Positions 29,255 to 39,988 of a stretch of 64,000 nt of DNA are shown one piece after another; the stretch's first letter is position 1; each line of letters starts with the position of its first letter. The stretch lies in NCBI RefSeq assembly GCF_014839805.1, contig NC_051115.1, forward strand, positions 5,392,600 to 5,456,599. The letters are read 5' to 3'. The translations under genes were made by a program, and so were the position numbers. The DNA comes from Manduca sexta. Its lineage: Eukaryota > Arthropoda > Insecta > Lepidoptera > Sphingidae. A model generated the notes under the pieces. It worked only from the letters and a program-made list of their open reading frames with translations, made no database searches and was not told the origin of the DNA.

Positions 29255-29315
29255 TGTATTGTTTTGTATTCTACTGCGCTCGCCATCCTGAGACGTGAGA
29301 TGTTAATATCTAAAG
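29255..29315 (-). repeat. Rep-C fragment
   Basis: TTGTTTTGTATTCTACTGCG and CATCCTGAGACGTGAGATGT only. Confidence 0.55.
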
Positions 29316-29344
29316 GCGCTGTGACATCTTGTGATGGAAATTTC

Positions 29345-29650
29345 AAATAAGACAGCGACTTATTACCAACTAGCTTTTGCTCGCGGTTTCGTCCGCATGA
29401 AGGAGTGTTCCGGGATAAAAGTCCCGCTATATATTTTCCCGGGATAGTAGCTTATAACCTCCCCAGTGTCTTATACTATCTCCATTCCAAATTTTGTTTT
29501 CTTATACCACGTCTGATGTCACGTCCCGTTCCGGATAAAAAGTATCCTATGTCCGTTTCCTGGTTCTAAGCTACCTCTCCACCAATTTTCAGCCAAATCG
29601 GTTCATCCGTTCTAGAGTTATAAATAGTGTAACTAACATCACTTTACATA
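29345..29650 (+). repeat. Rep-G copy
   Basis: Starts TTCAAATAAGACAGCGACTT, then CTAGCTTTTGCTCGCGGTTT and AAAAGTCCCGCTATATATTT. The first 35 bases match, in reverse, 38555-38597. Confidence 0.7.
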
Positions 29651-30317
29651 CTATACTGCTTAATGTATTTGATTATTAGGAACTACAATACTTTTGAGTA
29701 ATATAGGTTACTTTTGTCCTAGAATATGTTATGTTTTGTCACTTCTTATTATGTTTTATCCTTTTTTGTCTGTTTTAAGTTTTTACTTATATATCTAAAT
29801 AATATTAATAACATTTTTTTTTGCCGCTGTACCAATAAGTATATAAATTTGCATGCTGTGGTCTCCTATAATTGAAGAGGCACGTCACATTGCTAATTGT
29901 AAAAATGCTACGACGTTGTTTTTATTATATGCCGTGTATCCTTCGTTGGGGGTCCTCAAATAAAGAAATAATATAAAGAGGACTTTGAACCGTTAATCTT
30001 TTTTACGTAAGCAGAGTTTCGAACAAAAGCTATCTCGTACACAAGTTCGGTTGGGTAGCAATGTCTATTTCTACCACCAAGTAGTGCATGCACTTTTTTT
30101 GAACACATTCATTCTATATATTATTTGATAGATCGCATGTATTAACGCATAAAGACAGATGAGACAAAAAACATCTTAACAACTTGTGGGGAAATATATC
30201 GGTCATTAAATAAAACATTTTTATACGATTGCAGATAATATAATAAATAAAAATACAAATGTAAAAACAACAATAATATTCAGATTCTCTTTGTCCTTTT
30301 TTGAATATTTGAATGCA

Positions 30318-30500
30318 TTGTAGCCAGTATAACTACTGGTCATAATAAGACTTAACATCTCATGGCTCAGACGAGCGCAGTGGAATACCAAACAATACTT
30401 TGTAATTCAAGGTGTTGGTGTTTCTACTGTTTATCGGTCGTATCGCTTACCATCAGGCGGACGGCAAGCTCGTCTCGTCATTTAAAGCAATAAAAAAAAA
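30318..30500 (+). repeat. Rep-C, 5'-truncated
   Basis: TGTAGCCAGTATAACTACTG through AATTCAAGGTGTTGGTGTTT to GTCTCGTCATTTAAAGCAAT and an A-run. Confidence 0.8.
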
Positions 30501-30659
30501 ATTAAACCGGCCAGCCTGCCTCAAAAGTATGACTAACCTCTTCCCCATAAACTATTTTGTTATGTAGATTCATTTTTTCTGAGTGATAGGCACCAGTACC
30601 AAACTTGTTCGTCTCATTAAAAAGATACCATTTCTACAAATACTCTAACAATAAAAACA

Positions 30660-30900
30660 CATTTACCCTTGGACATGGTATCCTTGATAAGTCGGATACG
30701 TGCCATGCGCGTGGCGGACGCGTGTCGGCCACGTGGACGGGAAGTGTCAGAGATATTTCATGTTAAATTGTTAGGGACACGACGATCGGGCGGGGTGTTT
30801 TACAAATTTTTAATTAAACTTTGAAATCTGGCTGTTGGATAGATGTGTTCTGATGTCATGTTTTTTAACCGACTTTAATAATAATAATACATTTATTTTA
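30660..30900. other. Unique GC-moderate stretch
   Basis: ATGCGCGTGGCGGACGCGTG and neighbours stand out from the AT-rich background and match no repeat family here. Nothing coding is supported. Confidence 0.25.
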
Positions 30901-31282
30901 GAATAGTATACACCCATAGTGTTAGTAAAAAAGGAGGTTCTCAATTCGACTGTTTTATGTTTGTTACCTCAGAACTTTTGACTGGGTGAACTGATTTTGA
31001 CGATTCGTTTTTATTTAGAAACTGGTGCTTCTTGTGGTCTTATATTATTTTATTGTTGCTACATGACTTAAGAAATATTTCAGAAAACTCTTAATATTAT
31101 GTCAACTATAATGTTATCAACGTATACTGATTTGTACTAACATAAAATGTACAAAAACAATGTTTAATTTTAATTAGTCATCAACTCCAAAATTGTTAAC
31201 CAATATATGTAATGTTAAATTATTTTTAGTTTTTTAATTTCTTTACATGGCTGAGGAAGTGATGAATAAGCAAATGATGAAT

Positions 31283-31600
31283 AATATCAGCCCTCTATTA
31301 TATACTGTCCTACTCCTGCATCGGCCTCCACTACTATTGAGAGGAATTAGGCCTTAGTCCACCACGCTGGCCCAGTGCGGATTGGTAGACTTCACACACC
31401 CTCGAAAATTCCTATAGAGAATTCCTCAGGTGTACAGGTTTCCTCACTATGTTTTCCTTGACCGTTAAAGCAAGCGATAATTCACAAAAAAAACACACAT
31501 AATTTTCTTAGAAAAGTCAGAGATGTGTGCCTTTGCGATTTGAACATGCGGACATTCGTCTCGGCAGTCCGTTCCACAACCAACTAGGCTATCGCCGCTT
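31283..31600 (-). repeat. SINE-A, full-length copy
   Basis: Reverse copy, from ATAATATCAGCCCTCTATTA to the head AACCAACTAGGCTATCGCCG. The B box reads GATTTGAACATG in reverse, close to consensus. Confidence 0.9.
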
Positions 31601-31604
31601 CAAA

Positions 31605-31950
31605 ATGATGAATAATAAAATTTATTAGTCTCGTACTCCGAATGACAATCCAATATTCCTTCAAGGATAAATGCTTCATGTGTACTTCCAGCGTAAAAGA
31701 AGTAACTTAGGAGTATTGTTAAACAAATTCCAATAACGTCAAAATTCCACACCCAATAACAAGCAGCGGCTTATCACTACGAATGGCCTTTGATCCCCCG
31801 TCGCCATATTGGCATAATGTCAAACACATTCGCCCCTCATTTGAACTGTGATCTTTATGCTGTTCCCACGATGAGTAAAATTGTATGCAGTATGTCGTTT
31901 GAGTGAAATTTTGGGGTAGATCATAAAAATGTTTTATTTGGTTGTTTGTA
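31605..31950. other. Unique noncoding stretch
   Basis: No repeat or coding signal recognised. Confidence 0.35.
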
Positions 31951-31954
31951 GTGA

Positions 31955-32272
31955 CCTACTGGTGGTAGGTCATGTGAGAGTCCGCCTGGATACGTACCAC
32001 GGCAATGTCTATTTCTACCGCAACAGTGTGTAGGTACTGTTACAGTACCTACACACTGTTGTGTTGCCGTTTGCAGGACATTGTAGCCAGTGTAATTACT
32101 AGACATAATAAGACATGAACATCTCATGTCTCAGGATGGCGAGCGCAGTGGAATAACAAACAATGCTTTATAATGCAAGGTGCTGGTGTTTCTACTGATT
32201 GTGAGCGGTCGTATCGCTTACCATCAAGCGAACGGCAAGCTCGTCTCGTCATTCAAAGCAATAAACAAGGAA
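31955..32272 (+). repeat. Rep-C, near full-length, with internal palindrome
   Basis: Runs from GTCATGTGAGAGTCCGCCTG to GTCTCGTCATTCAAAGCAAT. At 32021-32061 it holds a perfect 20-base inverted repeat absent from the other copies. Confidence 0.8.
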
Positions 32273-32719
32273 ATCACTTTCACTCTCTAACTCGGTGACG
32301 AATTTGTATTGTAGTATGATTGTCGTAATAATGTCTGTATATCAGAGCATTCAATTCTGTTGGATGCAATGATAAATACGAGTGTTTTTTATTGTTGCAC
32401 AGTGGCAACCCTGGCTGTATAGTTTATTTGTCGTTGATTTGTATCTTCCTTTTCCTCTTCCATGAGTGGCTGATGTAGTTTGGGTGCCTTTAATTAAAAA
32501 CTAGCAGTATAGTGTAGTATAAGTGTTTTATTTACAGTAGAAGACACCAGCAAACAAACTTTTACAACAAATTCCATGTTTTCAATTTCATTTTTCAAAG
32601 TTTTTACGTGATGCGTGTGGAAACTACAAACATACAGCCTAACAAACTTTTTAAAGACTATTGTTTTGACTTCTGTTGCCACATAAAAACATATTAGTTT
32701 TACTTTAATATCTATAGTG

Positions 32720-32912
32720 TACGAAAAAAGTCCCCTTTTCTGTCTGTATGTTATAGATTTTCTCAAAATCTACTGAACGGATTTTTATGAAATTTCGTAT
32801 GGAGATAGTTTAAGACACTGGGAAGGTTATAGGGTTCCTATCCTGGGGAAATATATAGCGGAACTTTTATCCCCTTCACGCAAGCGAAGCCGCTAGCACA
32901 AGCTAGTTTTAT
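32720..32912 (-). repeat. Rep-G fragment
   Basis: AAATCTACTGAACGGATTTT, GGGGAAATATATAGCGGAAC and CACGCAAGCGAAGCCGCTAG in reverse orientation. Confidence 0.6.
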
Positions 32913-33206
32913 TTTAAAGAACCTTCTAAACTACAAAAATCATCCTTAAATTAAATGTCCTCATTAAAACAAATTCTTTTATACCTTTTCAACATCACAA
33001 GTTTTTAAGTTTTGTGGTTCTAATTAGAAGCATTTTAATTTCGTCACCCCTCGTGCGAAGGGCGATTTCTTTACACCCCTCAGAGTTTCTATTATTGCGT
33101 ACGTCATGCAATTCAGGGCTTTATTTTGCTAGATGGGCTTCTAGTTGGAGCATTTGCATCTATTTCCACCATGCTGTGTGCAATGTTTTAATCTGTTTTT
33201 TTTTTG

Positions 33207-33355
33207 TGTAGAGACTTTCCGCCCTCACACACCCACTACAACTCCTGTGAGGATCATCAGTGGCACGCATGACACCGAGCGGTGAAGCTCGCCGAGTCTC
33301 AGGGAACACTTGTCATTATCCCGCAACGAAATAAATCAAATAGATAGGAAGGTAA
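33207..33355 (+). repeat. Rep-E, 3'-truncated
   Basis: GAGACTTTCCGCCCTCACAC to ATCCCGCAACGAAATAAATC, stopping before the 3' hairpin block. Confidence 0.75.
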
Positions 33356-33499
33356 AGTTTTTATTGTGTAGTCTATAATGTGTAATATCAAATGTAGAAA
33401 TATTTCATCAAACAATATCGTCTTTGCTGATATTTCAGAGCAAAATTGAGATGCATATTAATACAGCGACAAGTAAACAGCGAAATAAACAAAAACACA

Positions 33500-33840
33500 A
33501 ACTTGTTATCATTTACAACCACCGCCACACGCATCCAGCGAACAATTACCTCGTCGCGTCAATCGCAAAAAAGGGTTGCTAGTTCCCACGGGTCGATTTA
33601 ATTGTAGAAAGGATTATGAGAAACGACAATAGCTATTTACTGTCAAACAAATTAGCATACAATTGAGGATTATTTTGGGGTCAACACCATCCCACGGGCC
33701 AATTAATCCGATTACCAGAGGGTAATATTATTGATTTTTTCATGTAAATGACACATATTCGCAGAGGCGGCGGAATGCGTGGTCGACGTGGGTTATTGCC
33801 TACGCCATCGCATTCCTAGGGCCCTCGCACGAAGGAAGTA
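33500..33840. promoter_or_regulatory. Unique stretch with a K50-homeodomain palindrome
   Basis: Non-repetitive in this window, with moderate GC. It contains TAATCCGATTA (33704-33714), the palindromic site preferred by dimers of Bicoid/Otd-type (lysine-50) homeodomains. It lies about 9.5 kb upstream of the klg-like start codon. An enhancer role is speculative. Confidence 0.2.
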
Positions 33841-33852
33841 CATTTTTTTTGT

Positions 33853-34010
33853 GAGACTTTCCCGCCCTCACACCCACTACAACTCCTGTGAGGATCAGCA
33901 GTAGCACGCATGACACCGAGCGGTGAAGCGTCGAGTCTCAGGGAACACTCGTCATTATCCCCCAACGGAATTAATCAAATAGATAGGAAGGAGTTGGAAA
34001 TATTAATATA
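33853..34010 (+). repeat. Rep-E, 3'-truncated
   Basis: GAGACTTTCCCGCCCTCACA to GATAGGAAGGAGTTGGAAAT. The second copy within 650 bases. Confidence 0.75.
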
Positions 34011-34024
34011 AAAATAATATATGT

Positions 34025-34205
34025 ACAGAAAATATTCTAATATGCGCATTAAAAATATACAAATAAGATGTAGAAGCAATATGAAGTATTTTACATTGAT
34101 GTTTTGCTATTTCACGGTAGATTATATAACCATAACATAAGCGTAAAAATTTTGCATGACAATCTTCCCAATGTCCGCTTTATATGTTAGAACTCTTTGC
34201 TAATA
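34025..34205 (+). repeat. Direct repeat pair member (partner at 38655)
   Basis: ATGCGCATTAAAAATATACA, AAGTATTTTACATTGATGTT and TTGCTATTTCACGGTAGATT recur in order at 38670-38850. Confidence 0.65.
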
Positions 34206-34704
34206 ATGAAATAAAAAAAAAGGGAAAAATGATTGGATATTTGTTACAAATAAACGCCAACACCGGCCACCGAGCGAACTTAGTAAACGTAGTGCGTTCG
34301 GCTAATTTCGGACGGTTTTTCGGTGTGTTGCGAGGAGTCTCGGTAATATTTTTTTTTCGCATAAAATATTTAAGCGGTACCGGCATTTCATACATGAAAC
34401 TGGTTATTAATGCTACTTTATGTGATAATTTAATCATCTTCCAATTCTTACTGTGTAAGCTTAAAAATAGATGATAATATCAGTATAGAAATTTAAAACC
34501 CTTAGAAAAGATCGGACCTTCGCGGGGTAAGTTCGGACATCGTTCTAATAACGCTTCTAATTCTAGTATGATAAGGTCCACAAAATCAAGCAGAAGCCTC
34601 AAAAATGTTAATAAGAGCGAAATCCACCTTTTTCGTTTCAATGCACATAGCGCACCCGTTCTTGATCGTAGCATCAACTGTGGTATATAAGGCGGGGCAA
34701 AAAG

Positions 34705-35137
34705 AGACAGCGTAATTCTGTCAGATCCAGAGGACGATATAACTCTGGCAATACGTAGAAAGCACGAGCTGCTTAAAAAGCTCAAACACTCAACACGACC
34801 GCTGCTCCGTCCTCGCCGTCGAGGACCTCGCCGCGTCCCCCGTCCTCCTGACCCTTCTGATAATTCCGGCCCGGACGCCGATGTAACCATGTTAGATTGT
34901 TAGGTCGTTCTTTCGCACCTCTCGCGTTTCCATAAACGTTGATGTCCCCAAAACATCTTCTCTCAGTGGCCGTCCTGAGCCGAGGTCGTGACCCTTTAGA
35001 GGGTCGCCCTCAGCATGGTCACTTAAGGGCTCGCAGTGCCTAAAGCACGCACCCGTAAGACCGGTGTGTTTGTATAAGCCGGCCCTTGCCAGGCTAACAA
35101 ACGTAAGACAGTAAAAAAAAAAAAAAAGACAGCGTAA
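34705..35137 (+). mobile_element. 5'-truncated LINE with poly-A and 11-bp target duplication
   Basis: AGACAGCGTAA flanks the insert (34705-34715, 35127-35137). The insert carries an ORF 3' end reading SDPEDDITLAIRRKHELLKK, then an Arg/Pro-rich stretch and DADVTMLDC-stop (34906), then a 3' UTR and an A-run at 35113-35127. It is an ordinary dead-on-arrival LINE insertion. The LINE clade is not certain. Confidence 0.8.
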
Positions 35138-35428
35138 CCGCCTATGTAGCTTAAACTAAAAAATAAACATAGATTCGTGGTATTTTTTTGTTATACGATC
35201 TTACCCGAACGCACCTGCAATAATATAAATTAAATTTACGTATAAAAATAATTTTAAGTGTTATAATTGTCATAATATCACGCAATGTCAACATTATAAT
35301 GGATTAGATCGTAAAGTGTAAACAGAGGAATAAAAATAAGTGGTTTATGATTTAATATAATTAGGGTAAATGCCTGTTAGACATTTACTGTTGGAAATAC
35401 CCCATTTACTCTATTATACATTATCTAT

Positions 35429-35605
35429 AAGTATTATAAAACAAAGTCCCCAAAACCTGTCAGTATGTGATCGATTTTCTCAAAATCTACTGAACGGATT
35501 TTTGTACGGTTTTACGAAAACATAGTGCAATTCTTCAGGAAGGTTAAAAGTACATTACGGTTTTAATTAAATTGACTGAAATATAACGATTACATCCGAA
35601 ACTAT
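35429..35605 (+). repeat. Rep-J copy
   Basis: ATAAAACAAAGTCCCCAAAA, TGAACGGATTTTTGTACGGT and GTACATTACGGTTTTAATTA. Confidence 0.65.
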
Positions 35606-35609
35606 ATAA

Positions 35610-36420
35610 TTAGAATTATCTCCGACTAAAAGCTATTTTGATTATATTTAGGGTAAAATTGTATGTTGACCAGTGATATTACTGAAAGCTTAATCCTGCG
35701 AAATGACTCCCGATAAGTTCCTTAGCACTATGTTTAATGGATTTCCAGTTATAACTGTATACCACGCGTCTGACATTTAAAATGAGAGTCGCAAAACTGC
35801 TGGTGCATAGAGTGGAAGAATCGCCACTATGATATGTGCAATATTTATATGTTTAAAATTATTCTATAATATATACATAATATTATTATTTTTATTCATA
35901 TGCATTTAATAAAATTATTTGTTTCACTATATATAGATGCTCCTACCTTATTTAACTCTAAGCTACCCTAAGGTCGACTGGTAAAAAATACCTCTGGCAT
36001 TAAGTCTGCCTATATACTTTTCTGTATAAATAAATATATAGTACTTAAACATAGTCATACTAAATTCTAAAATTTTACCCCTAAAACTCATTCACAATTA
36101 CCGTAATTCATTAAAACGTACATCAAACTCACACCTTTAAAAAGTGAAAATTACTATTATTTAACTGATAAAACCTAGTTATACCCCAAATTGAATTCTA
36201 TACACTTATAATAAAGTTACAATTTTATTTCCAGCTCAATGTCTTTGAAACCTAACCTTTATCAGAGAGTTATGGGGTATGTTCCCGAACAGATAGTGGA
36301 CATCACGCGATTAGTTTAATGGCGGGAAAACACGTCATTGGGGTAGAATCGTTAAATATTTATAAAACGGGGTACATTGAAAAGCAAATAATGGGTCAGA
36401 TCGATATGTTTTTATCTGAC
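35610..36420. other. Mostly unique AT-rich stretch
   Basis: Nothing coding. A scrap at 35968-36045 (GTCGACTGGTAAAAAATACC, GGCATTAAGTCTGCC, then AATAAATATA) resembles the 3' UTR end of an RTE-type LINE. Confidence 0.35.
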
Positions 36421-36429
36421 TGCTTTAAT

Positions 36430-36620
36430 GACGTGGTTGTATTGCATGCGCTAAGACAGCGCTTTATATCAGGTTCAAATTCCGAGTCGTGAAAGATTAT
36501 TTGATTTTGCTATTCAGTCCGTAGTATTGAATTCGTGTCCGATATGGCTTGCGACTTATCGTATCATGAGATGGTGAAAAGCAGGTGCCTTGGTTACGTA
36601 CGTCTTTGGGGATATATGCG
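36430..36620 (+). repeat. SINE-B, degraded copy
   Basis: GACGTGGTTGTATTGCATGC, B-box remnant GGTTCAAATTCCG and CGTGTCCGATATGG follow SINE-B order. Confidence 0.6.
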
Positions 36621-36654
36621 GGAATTCTGGGTGTATTTTATATAATAAATTAGA

Positions 36655-36745
36655 AATTGGTTGCTGGTGCTAGTATATTTATATCCACTCAAATAATGAG
36701 CACTATATACTAGGTTTAAAATCCGCCATAGTGGCACACTTAAGT
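36655..36745 (+). repeat. Rep-D fragment
   Basis: TTATATCCACTCAAATAATG, then TTAAAATCCGCCATAGTGGC. Confidence 0.5.
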
Positions 36746-36779
36746 TGTGACGTTGGCTTTTCAAACGACCAAAACCTGA

Positions 36780-36905
36780 GTTCGCCTCCTTACCATAAAG
36801 GCTGCAAAGTCCCCGAAACATCGGAAGAAAATTGTAATATAAAAACTGCCATAAAATCTAAAAAAAGAGATTTATTTCGATATTTGACATTCGCGTAAAC
36901 ATAAG
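36780..36905 (-). repeat. Rep-F copy
   Basis: AAGGCTGCAAAGTCCCCGAA, GGAAGAAAATTGTAATATAA and AAAACTGCCATAAAATC. Confidence 0.55.
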
Positions 36906-37561
36906 AAATAATGCTTTTTTGGATCATCAAACTTAACAAGTGCGCGTTAGTTACTTGTGTGTGTTAAAACGACACAAAATTAAAAAAAATGATACTTTTT
37001 ATTATTTTACCTTCCTCGTAACCTCTTTTAATTGTTTTAACTTAATTTAGTGCTTTCATGATAACATTGTAATAACGCCATCTAGCGGCGCGATTTGAAA
37101 CGTCAGATAAACTGACGTAGATTTATTGCACCAACGTCAGATCAGATAAGAAGCGGTTATTATGGAATATTTAATTTTAGACACTTTTAGTGCGAAAAAT
37201 GGTTGAAGTGGAGCTAGCAATTATATTTTAATGCATGTTTTCATTAAATAGAACTTGTATTGTAAAAACCTTTTATGTAATACTTTACAAGGAACTTGAA
37301 TAAATGAATAGGGGTGAATAGAAATGCGATATTAATAGAGAAAAAAATGTAAATGTTGAACTAACTTCACATATAAATTGACATTTATTGCTCGGTTAGT
37401 GATTTTTTTACAAAGTTTGACTACAAGTAAGTTACATTATATAATAGAAATTTCTTCGATGTATTTTTATAATTTTAATAGTTATTAACAAAGACGTTAA
37501 ACTATATAGTTAGTTATAGACCGAACACCAGGACAAAATTTTTGCTCCAAAAGTTATTAAA

Positions 37562-37671
37562 CAAAGAATACACACATGATTTTCAGAAAAGTCAGAGGTA
37601 TGCTTGGGTTTTGAACCTGCGGACATTCGTCTTGGCAGTCCGTTCCACACCCAACTAGGCTATCGCCGCTT
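37562..37671 (-). repeat. SINE-A head only
   Basis: Reverse copy of the first 110 bases: GTTTTGAACCTGCGGACATT (B box) and CACCCAACTAGGCTATCGCC (A box). Confidence 0.8.
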
Positions 37672-37704
37672 CCAAAAGTTAAGTATTACTAATCTATATA
37701 TCTT

Positions 37705-37822
37705 CTATACTTATAATAAATCTGTAGAGAGGTCAATTCTGTACATGAAATATATTTCCAAAATAACTATCAGGGGGTGATTAGGGATCGATACTGATGC
37801 CAAAAATGCAATTAGTAAAATT

Positions 37823-37863
<41 letters not shown>

Positions 37864-38597
37864 ATAACCGTTATAGAAACAAAAACTACTCGACGGATTT
37901 TAATGAAACTTGGTACAATTATTTGTCATACTCCTGTGCTGGTTATAGTATACTTTTCATCACGCTACAATTAATAGGAGCAGAGCAGTGAAGGGAAATG
38001 TTGGGAAAACGGGAGAAGTTACTCCATTTTTTAAGCTTCCGGCGCGTGTGCAACCTTAATGGTTAAAGCTACACAGAAATCATGTATGACGGAAATGTTC
38101 TCCTTAAAATTATGTAAAAAATATCCCACGATAGCATATGTCTATCTTCTATGGTTGACTCACAATAACACGTGTAACTCCCGATAGCTTAGCAGTTCGA
38201 AGCTTTCTCATTATATTTGTCTACTCTTACGTTTATAACACTCTCAGTCATCCCTAATTAAAAAAGTTGACATTATTAAATATTCCATAAAAAAGAATCA
38301 TAGAAATCGGTATAGAAACACCAAAGTTATACATGAAATACGCTAATAATAAGCCATAATGCGTGAATACTGAATCATGCTATAAGGATTATTTTTGTAT
38401 ATGTATAAGGTCGCGAACGCACAGGCAGGCGGCTTACTTGGCACCTAGAGGCTAGCGAATCACCTAGCGAGTAGCTTCGTAAAACGAACATTCTCGAACG
38501 TTCGCGACCGGCTCCATTTTTGAAGTCCGAAATCCACGCGGGCGAAGCTGCGAGCGGAAGCTAGTTGGTAATAAGTCGCTGTCTTATTTAAAATGTC
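37705..38597 (-). repeat. Rep-G large copy (inverted partner at 18767)
   Basis: ACTTATAATAAATCTGTAGA at its left through (TCTG)n at 37828-37863 to GAAGCTGCGAGCGGAAGCTA at its right. It matches 19260-20005 in reverse over about 745 bases. Confidence 0.75.
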
Positions 38598-38654
38598 CGT
38601 GTGACAAGAACAGTGTCCTTAGATATTAATACAAAATAGCAAATTTACATAATA

Positions 38655-38850
38655 TAATCCCAATATAATGTTATTATGCGCATTAAAAATGTGCAAGTCA
38701 CGATACGGTAATAAAGTATTTTACATTGATGTTTTGCTATTTCTCTGTAGATTGAGTAACCATCACAAGAGTGCAAAATTTTTGGATGACTTGTCTTGCC
38801 GATGTCCCCTCCATATATTTTTAGAACTATGATTATTAATAAAAATATCA
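38655..38850 (+). repeat. Direct repeat pair member (partner at 34025)
   Basis: ATGCGCATTAAAAATGTGCA, AAGTATTTTACATTGATGTT and TTGCTATTTCTCTGTAGATT. Confidence 0.65.
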
Positions 38851-38904
38851 GTTAATGGGTATTTACCTCCTGCATGTTCACTTACCCCACTTTACCATTT
38901 ATCT

Positions 38905-39042
38905 TTCATATAAAGCGTTATGTAACATTGTTTTTTTACTCTTAAAACAATAACAAAGGTATTTTATCGACTTTCTGGTATTTTGCGTAAAATAATTGTA
39001 AATATTTATTAACGTTACGTAATACTTGAACGGCCCCTAAGT
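38905..39042. mobile_element. Truncated copy of the AGGGGCCGTTCAAG MITE
   Basis: AAAGCGTTATGTAACATTGT and the intact right end GTTACGTAATACTTGAACGG, then CCCCT. The left terminus is gone. Confidence 0.65.
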
Positions 39043-39139
39043 GAAACAAAACAATTGGGGTAATTTTACTTATTTTGTATACTAAATGATGAATCGCATA
39101 TCTACCTAAAAACAATCTAAATAAATAAAACTATATTCT

Positions 39140-39177
39140 ACTAATATTATAAATGCGAAAGTTTGTGAGGATGGATG
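39140..39177 (+). repeat. Rep-K, left part (split by the foldback element)
   Basis: CTAATATTATAAATGCGAAA and GTTTGTGAGGATGGATG. The rest of this copy resumes at 45787 (GGATGGATGTATGTTTGTTC). Compare the unsplit order at 56276-56449. Confidence 0.75.
39169..39177. repeat. Foldback target duplication, left
   Basis: GGATGGATG, immediately outside the left terminus. Confidence 0.88.
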
Positions 39178-39475
39178 ACCTGTGTGAAGTTAGCAAGTGA
39201 GTTTAAAATATATATTTTTTTATATTGCCAAAGGATTGTACTAGGTTAGTACCGGATTGTACCGTTTTTTATTTTGTTTGTACCTTATAGGGCTAGGAGA
39301 TATGGTGTACTGAAAGTTTTGTCAATCAACGCCTTGAGTATAGTAACATAAACTCGCGGCATTTGCAAACCAAGCATCATTTTAATGATTTTATAACTGA
39401 ATGTAATGAAGGAATACGTCTCTCAGTGGTAAAATACCTCTCTAACATGGTACAATCCGAAATGAGGGAGTACAA
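39178..39475 (+). repeat. Foldback terminal inverted repeat, left
   Basis: 298 bases mirrored at 45489-45786. Holds GGATTGTAC at 39233 and 39254 (21-bp spacing), then CTTATAGGGCTAGGAGATAT and TAGTAACATAAACTCGCGGC. Its inner edge is a diverged copy of the arm unit. Confidence 0.9.
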
Positions 39476-39988
39476 CCGGCGGAAATGCACGAAATTCGTA
39501 GAAAATTATTATTTATAAATAAAGTACGGCCATTTTCAAATAAATAATCATTGTGATGATTTTATAGCTGAAAATGATTGACGAATACATCTTTCAGAGG
39601 TACAATCCCTCTCTAGCAGACGACAATCTGAAATGAGGTAGTACAAACGACGGAAATGCACGAAATTCGTAGAAAATTATTATTTATAAATAAAGTACGG
39701 CCATTTTCAAATAAATAATCATTGTGATTATTTTATAGCTGAATATGATGGACAAATACGTCTGTCAGAGGTACAATCCCTCTCTAATAGAGTACAATCC
39801 AAAATGAGGGAGTACAAACGACGGAAATGCACGAAATTCGTAGAAAATTATGATTTTTTTCCAAGTACGGCCATTTTGAAAAAAATCACCCTTGTGATGA
39901 TTTTATCGCTGAATGTGATGGATGAATATGTCTTACAGAGGTACAATCCCTCTCTAACAGAGTACAATACGAAATGAGGGAGAAAATT
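39476..39988 (-). repeat. Foldback left arm: about 3 tandem units
   Basis: Units of about 171 bases in the opposite orientation to the right arm (GGAAATGCACGAAATTCGTA at about 39480, 39651 and 39823). The array breaks in GAGGGAGAAAATTTATAAAT, where the orientation flips. Confidence 0.88.

Noticed and set aside
32494..32766. 90-codon minus-strand open frame
   Set aside because: AT-rich, no motif, and its start runs into a Rep-G fragment.
34480..34890. 136-codon minus-strand open frame
   Set aside because: Half of it is antisense to the LINE C-terminus (34716-34906), which explains the Arg/Ser-rich look. It crosses the LINE insertion boundary.
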